64,000 nt of DNA, taken from positions 62,001-126,000 of the forward strand of contig RSEE01000072.1 of NCBI GenBank assembly GCA_003971905.1, given 5' to 3'. Shown in pieces: positions 56,886 through 64,000 of this stretch. Made by a program: the position numbers and the translations under genes. Each line of letters opens with the position of its first letter. The stretch's first letter is position 1. Below the pieces are notes generated by a model. It saw only the letters and a list, made by a program, of their open reading frames with translations. It made no database searches and was not told the origin of the DNA. The DNA comes from Moniliella sp. 'wahieum' (lineage: Eukaryota > Basidiomycota > Moniliellomycetes > Moniliellales > Moniliellaceae).

Positions 56886-58266
56886 CGCAGACCCCATGTT
56901 TCTTACGTCATGCTTACCTATTTGTTTGCGCAGGCGGAATACACGACGAGCCTTGAGGGAGCCCGACCCACGCAAGGAGGGAGACAAGGGAGAACGTGCC
57001 CCCCCGCTCTCCGTGACAGACGACGGCCGAGGGACACGTACGACTGTGTGAAGATACTCTACCTGGTTAGAATCTGTAAGAAAAAAGCGAACCCCGTAGC
57101 GAGTGCACTCGCGATAGCAAGCGGTGTGCAGTGGTTCAAGTATTGAATCCCTTTCTATTGCACTCTGGCTTGTGCCAAGACGCTGGCGACGACGCAAGCG
57201 ACGGTCCTGTGCTTGACATCGTTCGGCTGATCTCACTCCCATTTCCAACTTCTTCGTCCATGAGCGTCTCGTCTCGCACTACCGTCCCTGTTCTTCCCAT
57301 TAGCACCATCCAGTCTTCTGCTCTTGCTTCCTCCCCACGAACGATTGCTACGTCCCTTGGCCTAGGACCTTGTCTTGACTCTGGTTTTACTCGCCTTATA
57401 ACCCCGTCGGACCGCGTGACAGAGGGGGTACTGCTGATGTCCAACAGACCCTCATATAATACGACAACTGCTCTTCCTGCTGGACTGTGGATTGATATCC
57501 AGCCATCTCTTCTCTTGTCTCTCGTGTAGAACCGGCTACCAAAATGGAAGCTTCCCCCCCCCTTCCGCGGCATAGTGCAGCCGCTCTGGACCGGCCGACC
57601 GTCGGTGATGGTAACCCACGATGGATCGTATCGGTGCTAGCGGTACACTGATCCGACAACTGGTAATCCAGTCTTCTCTGGGTAGCCTATCCGTCTTGAG
57701 AGGACGTGGTTGAGCAACTAGAACCGAAGCACGGAATGTTGGGGTTCCGGTTGCGTGACAGAGCTTTACTGAACAGGGACGGTATACCCCCCCCCCCCCC
57801 CCTCGCTATGAAATCCAAAACCCCGAATCCAACAGCACAACACCACCCGACGCTTTCTTCTGCATCAGTGCACTAGTCGAATTCAATGAGCCTGATTCTT
57901 CGAATACCCACGATCTTTGCCCTGGGAGTGGCTTCTGTGGTGGGCTCAGTGCTCATGCTCATATCGAAGGAAAAGTGTGGGTATAAACAAATGCTAAATC
58001 TCGGTTGCCAGATGCTCGGGCAGTAGGGTTAGGTCCCTCAAGAGCCTGTCAACATGTCAATACGCTAGGTTGGCCTGTCCGTTCCGCCCTCGCGCTGAGG
58101 CGGTCCCAAAAAAACCTCCCCCCAAAACCAAATCTTGAGGACGAGAATAGAAGCCGTCCCCCGCCCCTCATCACCCACTACCAACCACCACCACCACCAG
58201 CAGCTCTACCCTTTGTCCCCAGCCACTTTTTGCGTGGCATCTGTACCTACTTTTGAGCTACGTGCC
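56886..58266. other. Intergenic stretch upstream of methionine aminopeptidase
   Basis: Opposing frames of ~130-145 codons at 57131-57573 are open on both strands and neither is recognisable. A C16 run lies at 57787-57802. Confidence 0.45.
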
Positions 58267-59509
58267 ATGTCCAGTACCGACTCGAGTATCCCGCGTCGGG
58301 GTTTGGCGCGCCGGCTGAAGATGCGCCCATCCCGCCCGAGGCGCAGCCCCTGGCCGAGACGTACGACCCGTTCCCCCAGTTTAATACACGGGCGCGCTGC
58401 GCGCCGTCTACCCGCTCACGCCCAAGTCCAAGATCCCTTCCTCGGTGGTGAAACCCAACTACCAGCGCGAGTACCTGCGTGAAAGTGTACGCTCTTCTTC
58501 CTTGGTGTGGCGTGAACTTTTGGGTGGGGGTCTGGCGCTTGCGCTTGCGCTTGAACTTGAGCTTGAGCTTGCGCTTGCGCTTGAGCTGATGTGGGGTTGA
58601 GTTTGAGTTTGAGTTTGAGAGAGAAAGTACTGACTGACCTTGGTTCAGATGCCCACCAAGGCGATCAAGATCAACACGGAGGAGACGATTGCCGGGATGC
58701 GGAAAGCGTGTGCGTTAGCGCGCGAGGTGTTGGACATTGTGGCTGCGCATGTGCGACCGGGGGTGACGACGGACTACCTGGACCAAATTTGTTTTGCGGA
58801 ATCGATCAAGCGGGACTGTGCACCGTCTCCGCTTGGGTACCATGGGTATCCCAAGAGCATTTGCACCTCGGTGAACGAGGTGATTTGTCATGGGATTCCC
58901 GACCAGTACGTGCTACAAGATGGGGATGTGATTAATTTGGATGTGACGCTTTTCCACAAGGGCTATCACGGCGACTTGAACATGACCTACCCTGTGGGAC
59001 CTAAGGCGTGCGAACGAGCAGGCCATGACGCTGATCAAGACGGCGCGGCAGTGCTTGGACATTGCGATTGCGCTCTGTGGTCCTGGCATTCCGTATGGCG
59101 CGTTGGGACATGTGATTGAGCCTGTTGCCGAGGCACGCGGGTGCTCCGTCGTGCGCAACTATACCGGCCACGGTATTGGTAGGGACATGTTCCATGGTCC
59201 GCCTACTGTGTTCCACCACCGCACCAGAAGGCGTATGGCGTCATGCAGCCAGGCCACATCTTTACCATTGAACCGATGATCAACTTGGGATCGGACTGGC
59301 GCGACGTGAGCTGGCCCGACGACTGGACTGTCGCAACCGCTTCGGGTCAGTGGTCGGCCGCGTCGGAAGAGACGCTGCTCATCACTGAAACGGGTGTCGA
59401 GGTGCTCACGGCCCAGGGAGGCGCCAAGGCCTACGATACCACCAAGCGGCGCCAAGCTTGGGCGCGTGCCGAGCACGCCAAGGCCGAGGCTAAAAAGCAG
59501 GCCAAGTAA
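58267..59509 (+). CDS. Methionine aminopeptidase, type 1
   Basis: Removes the initiator methionine from nascent cytosolic proteins (pita-bread metallo-aminopeptidase). The N-terminal part has [18 protein letters not shown] in a shifted frame. An intron at about 58487-58648 precedes [20 protein letters not shown]. Catalytic-domain motifs: [20 protein letters not shown] (substrate His), [20 protein letters not shown] (two metal-binding Asp), [16 protein letters not shown] (metal-binding His), [10 protein letters not shown] (Glu) and [14 protein letters not shown] (Glu; family usually has EHT, here EET). The usual N-terminal MYND-like zinc finger is not visible, so the start may be incomplete or this may be a finger-less form. 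Indels near 58300, 58385, 59010 (an extra A) and 59222 (a lost A) split the frame. Confidence 0.87.
58535..58619. repeat. Intronic hexamer arrays (GCGCTT/GAGCTT)n and (GAGTTT)n
   Basis: Two adjacent 6-bp arrays fill most of the methionine aminopeptidase intron. The first alternates GCGCTT and GAGCTT units; the second is four units of GAGTTT. Confidence 0.85.
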
Positions 59510-59711
59510 AATCGCCTGCTTGCGCTATGGCACCAGCTGCGTCGCAGCATGGGAATGGATCTCTGTGTCGCATTTGGAACCAAGAGGAGGAAAAGGGATG
59601 CGCGGACTCGAATACAGAGGTGGATCAGAGAGAAGACCCGGGTGGAGGAGCGTGGTGGACAGAGACGCGGTGCGCGTGGGCGTACCAGGAAGGAAATGTT
59701 GGGGGGGGGGG

Positions 59712-60089
59712 TTAGCGCGACTGGGCCTTGTACTCGGACATTTCGCGCTCGGATCGCGCTTGTCCTGCTCAGCCAGGGCGCGGAACGACTTTTTTTCGCG
59801 CTCGTTCAGCCCTTTCCATCTCTGGCCGAGTATGCGGCCTATATCGCCTAACGCCCAGGGGGAGGTGAGCGACCATGAGCACGAAAGGGGTGAGATACCG
59901 TGAGCACGAAAGGGAGGGGTAGCATACTGAAGGATGCGCCTGGATGGTCCTGGCGGACGCGTGACGGGCAGCGAGGGCAAAGAACATGTAGGCGGTGCGC
60001 GCGCGCTTGGGCTTGTGTGGGTCGCGGGGGGGCTTGGAGCTGGCCGACACGTGTTTCTTGGGCGGCGGGCTGGGCTGGGAGGGCGGCAT
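59712..60089 (-). CDS. Small HMG-box protein, Nhp6-like
   Basis: Non-sequence-specific DNA-bending chromatin protein. The ATG at 60089 begins MPPSQPSPPPKKHVSAS, followed by PHKPKRARTAYMFFALAAR, the start of a single HMG box. The frame shifts near 59960; RVRQDHPGASFS then leads into an intron (about 59843-59926). The last exon reads DIGRILGQRWKGLNEREKKS, FRALAEQDK and, after another one-base shift, EMSEYKAQSR with a stop at 59712. The total, about 100 residues, fits Nhp6-type proteins. It is transcribed away from Naf1, with which it shares a 350-bp promoter region. Confidence 0.75.
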
Positions 60090-60440
60090 GGGCGTGAGGG
60101 GACGGCGTGGTGTGAGGGGGGGGGGGTGGGGTGGGTTGTGGTGTTGTGGTTGGCATACACTCTTGCTTGAGTATGCCCACCAATGCGCTCGGCCTGCTTC
60201 CCTCACAGACAGCCGCCCCGAACGATTAATGAGGTGAAATGCAGGCACCACTAACCCTAAGGTCACGTGCCCAGTTGCACCGATGCACCCTGGCTTTGGA
60301 GATGGGTTTGTATTTTTTTGTATTTTGTTGTGGCCGCCGTATTTTGATTTTTCTTTTTGCGGCTGTGGGCCCAGCTGCTCCCACTCGAGCTGCTGCTCCC
60401 GCCTCATCACCACCGCCCACACCCGTCTCGGCCATCCACC
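60090..60440. promoter_or_regulatory. Divergent promoter region between HMG-box gene and Naf1
   Basis: 351 bases separate the two start codons. The half near Naf1 contains T-rich blocks (TTTTTTTGTATTTTG, TTTTTCTTTTTGC) like fungal poly(dA:dT) nucleosome-depleted promoters. No TATA box was recognised. Confidence 0.45.
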
Positions 60441-62361
60441 ATGTCGCCTCCGCCTTCTGAGCAGGCGCCACCCGCCGCTGCCGACGTCTCCAGCACCCCT
60501 GCCCTCCCCCCCACCCAATCCTCTGTCCCCCGCCCCGACGACGTCCAGGTAGCCCAGCCCAGTCTGGAAGAACTGCGCAACCGGGTGAAAGCAACCATGG
60601 CCCAGCGCAAGCCTGCTCCCTCTGCCCCCGCCCCCCACGCTTCTTCTTCCTCGTCTTCTTCCTCGTCCTCGTCATCGTCCCCTGGGTCTGACTCGGACTC
60701 TGACTCGACCTCCGATTCGGACTCGGACTCGGACTCCAGCACCATGTCCGCAGGCAAGGCTGGGGACTACAAGTCGCTTGTGCGTCGGCGCGCGCAGCTG
60801 GCCAAGCTATTGGCCGAGGCGCAGGAGCAAGGGGAGAGCGAGAGTGAGAGTGATCCTGAGCCGGAGCTGGACGTGGAGCAGGTGGAGGAGGTTCCCGGTG
60901 GCGAGTCGGACGAGGAAGATGGTGGGTCACGGAGCAAGTTGCAGGGCGCTGCCCACGCCTTGTTCCATGGTCCGGCAACTAAGAACGAAGTACACGACGT
61001 GCCTGTGGGCGGGGTGAATCCTGTGCCACTCCCAGCTGGCTTGGCTCCCGGTGACCGAATTGCCGACCGCACGCGGCTGCATTACCTCGGACAACTGCTT
61101 TCTGTGATTGACGATGCGGTGGTGGTGGTGAAGCAAGATGTGGAGGGGGGAGGGGGCGCGCTCCCCCGTGCGCGTCCGGGTCAAAACGTGTTACCATATG
61201 GAGGCAAGCTGCGTGCTGCCGGTCCGCATGCGGAGGTATACGCTGTGATTGATACTGGTTCGACGTTGACGTTGGAGGATGGGACGGTGGTAGGGGCAGT
61301 GTTTGAGACGTTTGGCTCGTTGCAAGAACCGTTTTACTCGATTCTCTTGCCACCGACCAACCCTTCGTCTCAGGCACCTACGAATCGATCGCAAGAACCT
61401 GCTCCCCTCCCCCCCGCATCGGCCGAAGCTCAGCACGCGCAGGGGCAAGCACCACCTCAACCGCAGCAAGACTCTTCCACGGCGGATCCGGTGCCTGTGG
61501 AGGACACCACCATGCCCAAGGAGAAGCAGTCCACGACAGAACCAGACGAGGCACCTGTGCTCGCTTCAGGTACTGCCCCAACCTCCTCGGTCGATCCTAC
61601 GCCCCCTGCTGTGCCAGCTTGCAGTCCGCCTGCGACACAGACCGCCTTCCGCGCAATCGATTTGCCGATGGGAACCAAGATCTACTTTGACACGCAGACA
61701 TGTTCGATCGTGGAGACGGCGGCGCTCAAGTTACTACCCAAGGGCAGCGACGCTAGTAACATCCACGACGAGGAGGTGGGGGAGGAAGAGCAGGAGTACA
61801 GTGACGACGAGGCGGAACAACAAGCGCGTCGAGCGCGCAAAGCGCACAAACGTCCAGCGCAAGGCACTCTGCCACGGGAAGAGAAACGTGCACCGTCAGC
61901 CCGCGAATATTCTCTCCCTGGCGCGCCCTATGACCATCCTATGACCACCTACCATCCCAGCGCGGGACGAGGGGGACGCGGTTCGGCCCGGGTCGCGGTC
62001 GTGGCCGTGGCGGCAGAGGAGGAGGAGGAGGAGGAGGACCAGCACCGGGACCTTATTCTTATCCTCACCAGGCGCACGGGGCGCCCTCTGTACCCCCTGC
62101 ACCGGGATACGGGTATGCGCCGTTAGCCTACCCTGCTCCTGCTGTGCCTGGCGGCGCTCCTTGGCCATACTGGCCCGCACCGGCGGCCGCTCCTCAATGG
62201 CCCGGCCCTCCACCGCCATCTGCATACCCGGGCTACGATCCGGCTGCGCCAGGTTACCAGCCTGCGTCCGCAGCACCTCCACCAGGTTACCAGCCTGCGT
62301 CAGCAGCATCTCCACCAGGCTACCCCCCGCGCCTGGTGCGCCCCCGCCGGGCAGCTACTGA
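60441..62361 (+). CDS. NAF1: Naf1, H/ACA snoRNP assembly factor
   Basis: Nuclear chaperone that holds the Gar1 site on H/ACA particles during assembly. The N-terminus from ATG 60441 is Pro/Ser-rich with poly-Ser and Ser-Asp tracts. The Gar1/Naf1 fold follows: LHYLGQLLSVIDDAVVVV, then AEVYAVIDTGSTLTLEDGTV and GAVFETFGSLQEPFYSI. A linker leads to the second half, LPMGTKIYF and LKLLPKGSDASNIHDEEV, the Naf1-specific Asp/Asn-Glu signature, then EYSDDEAEQQARRARKAHK. The C-terminus is Gly-Arg and Pro-Gly-Tyr rich with two near-identical GYQPASAA repeats. Single-base shifts near 61985 and 62330 affect only this low-complexity tail. With them the protein ends at the TGA at 62359-62361; without them it would end near 62126. 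Confidence 0.85.
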
Positions 62362-63405
62362 GCTCGCTCACTAGTAACTATTCAATCGAGACCCACGCGA
62401 CCGTGGCAATGGTGCATGGCAATGCCACATGGCAGGATTACATGGCTTTGTTCTCGCTTGGCGAGATGGGAGGGGACTGGACAACTTGTGTTTCTGCGCG
62501 GGCTCAGGACCAGGCCCAGGGCAACCGGTAACACACACAGGGTAGGTTGTAGACCCCAACGCTGATAGAGCGGATCAGTGCGCCGTTCTTCGGGTGCGGG
62601 GCAGCTGGCATGACGGATGATGCATGAGATGCGCCATGTGACGTGTGACATCCAGGGAAGCTTCACACACCTCGTCCCCAGCGCCTTTCCGGATATTTCA
62701 GGCGTCTCTGACCTCCCCGCCTCGGCCACCCCGCCTGGAGCACGTGTGGGGCTGCGGGATAGTCGACGTATAGTGCAACTAGCTGTGGTTATCTCGAGCT
62801 GGCCATCGATGCTCATTACCATTGGGGTCTGCCCAGTGCGGCCTGTTTGGAAAGCTGCTGGTGCGAACAAGATCAGCCGGATCGATGCGTCCATCGTCCA
62901 ACTGAACGTTCAAATTCAAACGAGGGAGGGTGCAACCCTAGCACTGAGCCTCGGCTCGGCTGCTGCGTTTGGCCGCGCCCTGCCGCCCAGCGCCCAGCAG
63001 GGCTGTCGCGGGTGGCGCAGTGGCGGCACGGCGTACGGCACAGCGCCAGTGTGGCGCGCAGACGCGCGCGCGGCGCGTCGCAGGCGCGCGCACCGCCCGG
63101 CACAGCAGCAGTGTGCGCCCCGACACTCGTCACACGCCGTGGCTGCTGTGGGATGTCACCGATCGTCTCACCACTCACCGCCCAGCGCTCCTCTCCTTTC
63201 TCATCGATCAGCCATCCTCTCTGCGGAGCGAAGGCTTACAGCAGACACCGCCTCGCCATCACCATCGCCTGCTCCATCTCCATCTCCATCTCCCCCTCTG
63301 TCTCCACCACCACCACCACCACCTCCACCGCCACCTCGCATCCCCCGCCCGCCCTTCTCCCTCGCGGCCCCACGCCCTGCCTCGTGCGTGCGTCCGTTGT
63401 CCCCG
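62362..63405. other. Intergenic region and 5' leader of the right-edge gene
   Basis: A CGCGCG-rich stretch (about 63057-63095) and a (CATCTC)n/(CCACCA)n hexamer and triplet tract (63275-63335) precede the next start codon. The latter is a pyrimidine-rich leader. No gene was recognised in between. Confidence 0.5.
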
Positions 63406-64000
63406 ATGAGTAGCAGCGCCGACGTGATCACCCAGGTCGCTCCTGAAGCCAGCGCTGGCCTCCTGCCCCTCCGTCGTCCTCTCCCGCTCGCCGCTGCCCT
63501 GCCCTCGCCCGAGCAGACACAACAAGCCATCCACGCTGCTGAACATGCTGCCCGCGCGCACCTTTACCAGCAGCGCCGCCACATCTGTCTTGCTCAGCAC
63601 CTTCCACCTCCCTCCACTCCACCGCCCACTCCGCCCACTTCCCCCCCGTCCGCCCTTGCGTCGTCAGCGCCTCCACCGGCGCCCCGTCCGTCCGACTCCA
63701 CCGCCACTGCTGCCCCCTCGTCTTCCCGTACCACCATCGCCTCTCCGTCGGTACATCCACCGCCTCCCCGTCCGTCCGATTCCACGAGCCCTGCTGCGCC
63801 CTCGTCCTCCCGTGCCACCATTGTATCCCCTGCACAGGCCAACCAGGCTTGCTCCGATGCCGATGCCGTGCCTGATCCTGCGCACCCCCCAACCTCGGGC
63901 CCTACACCCGTATCTTCTTATCGCACCCCGGGTGCACCATTGCGTGGTCAGGCTCAGGCTGGGCCAAAGGACGCCTACGCCTCCTCGCCGCCGCTGTCGC
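63406..64000 (+). CDS. Pro/Ser-rich protein, N-terminal part, truncated by window edge
   Basis: An ATG at 63406 opens a frame with no stop for the remaining 198 codons. The start MSSSADVITQVAPEASAG is followed by a helical Ala/Gln/His stretch (EQTQQAIHAAEHAARAHLYQ) and then Pro/Ser/Thr-rich sequence containing a two-fold repeat around PRPSDST...AAPSSSR-TI-SP. The continuous frame, third-position GC bias and pyrimidine-rich leader support a real gene. No family can be assigned from this part. Confidence 0.6.
   Translation, partial: MSSSADVITQVAPEASAGLLPLRRPLPLAAALPSPEQTQQAIHAAEHAARAHLYQQRRHICLAQHLPPPSTPPPTPPTSPPSALASSAPPPAPRPSDSTATAAPSSSRTTIASPSVHPPPPRPSDSTSPAAPSSSRATIVSPAQANQACSDADAVPDPAHPPTSGPTPVSSYRTPGAPLRGQAQAGPKDAYASSPPLS

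Noticed and set aside
57131..57573. Opposing 130-145-codon frames
   Set aside because: Both strands are open over the same bases with no recognisable motifs, so neither can be preferred.

Overview
This window is nuclear DNA from a fungus. The short (about 75-160 nt) spliceosomal introns with GTACGT/GTATGT donors and CTAAC branch sites, the high coding GC and the gene set all point that way. The gene set includes pyruvate decarboxylase, Sla2, a complex I ASHI-type subunit, Naf1, oligopeptide transporters, an Erd1/EXS protein and intron-containing tRNA genes. A basidiomycete is most likely, but the sequence alone does not place it further. I saw no bacterial, organellar, rRNA or CRISPR sequence.

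Layout. 1.4-5.0 kb holds a PIN-domain Swt1-like gene (-) and an AlkA/Mag1-type DNA glycosylase (+) that is broken by several frameshifts. 6.5-24.2 kb holds three oligopeptide transporter (OPT) genes: OPT1 and OPT2 in tandem on -, and OPT3 on +. Between them lie copies of an unrecognised ~450-bp repeat ('El-2'), 5'-truncated copies of a retroelement-like 3' end ('R3'), a tRNA-Ser(UGA) with intron and an NDUFB8/ASHI-like gene. 24.8-29.6 kb holds an EXS-domain (Erd1-like) membrane protein (+) and a GH128/Asl1-type secreted hydrolase (-). 30-43 kb is gene-poor: a local GC trough (about 32-35.5 kb), a perfect 4 x 33-bp array, a 10 x 23-bp array, degenerate repeats and a zinc-knuckle (CCHC) coding relic. 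OPT4 (+, heavily frameshifted) follows at 43.2-46.0 kb.

46.7-64 kb is a housekeeping block: pyruvate decarboxylase (-), tRNA-Thr(AGU) with intron, Sla2 (-) with a partial genomic duplicate of its own 5' end upstream, methionine aminopeptidase (+), a small HMG-box protein (-), Naf1 (+, divergent from the HMG gene) and the start of a Pro/Ser-rich protein that runs off the right edge.

Two themes run through the window. First, almost every conserved gene, including likely essential ones, carries single-base frameshifts, often at short homopolymers. This looks at least partly like residual assembly indels, with real decay of OPT1, OPT4 and the glycosylase possibly on top. Second, intergenic DNA is full of 7-bp tandem arrays. 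Most are a 6-bp A....T palindrome (ACGCGT, ACTAGT, ATGCAT, AAGCTT, AACGTT, AGATCT, AGCGCT, AGTACT, ATCGAT) plus one spacer base. Introns and 3' flanks instead carry 6-bp repeats. I consider the palindrome-plus-one heptamer pattern the most unusual signal here.
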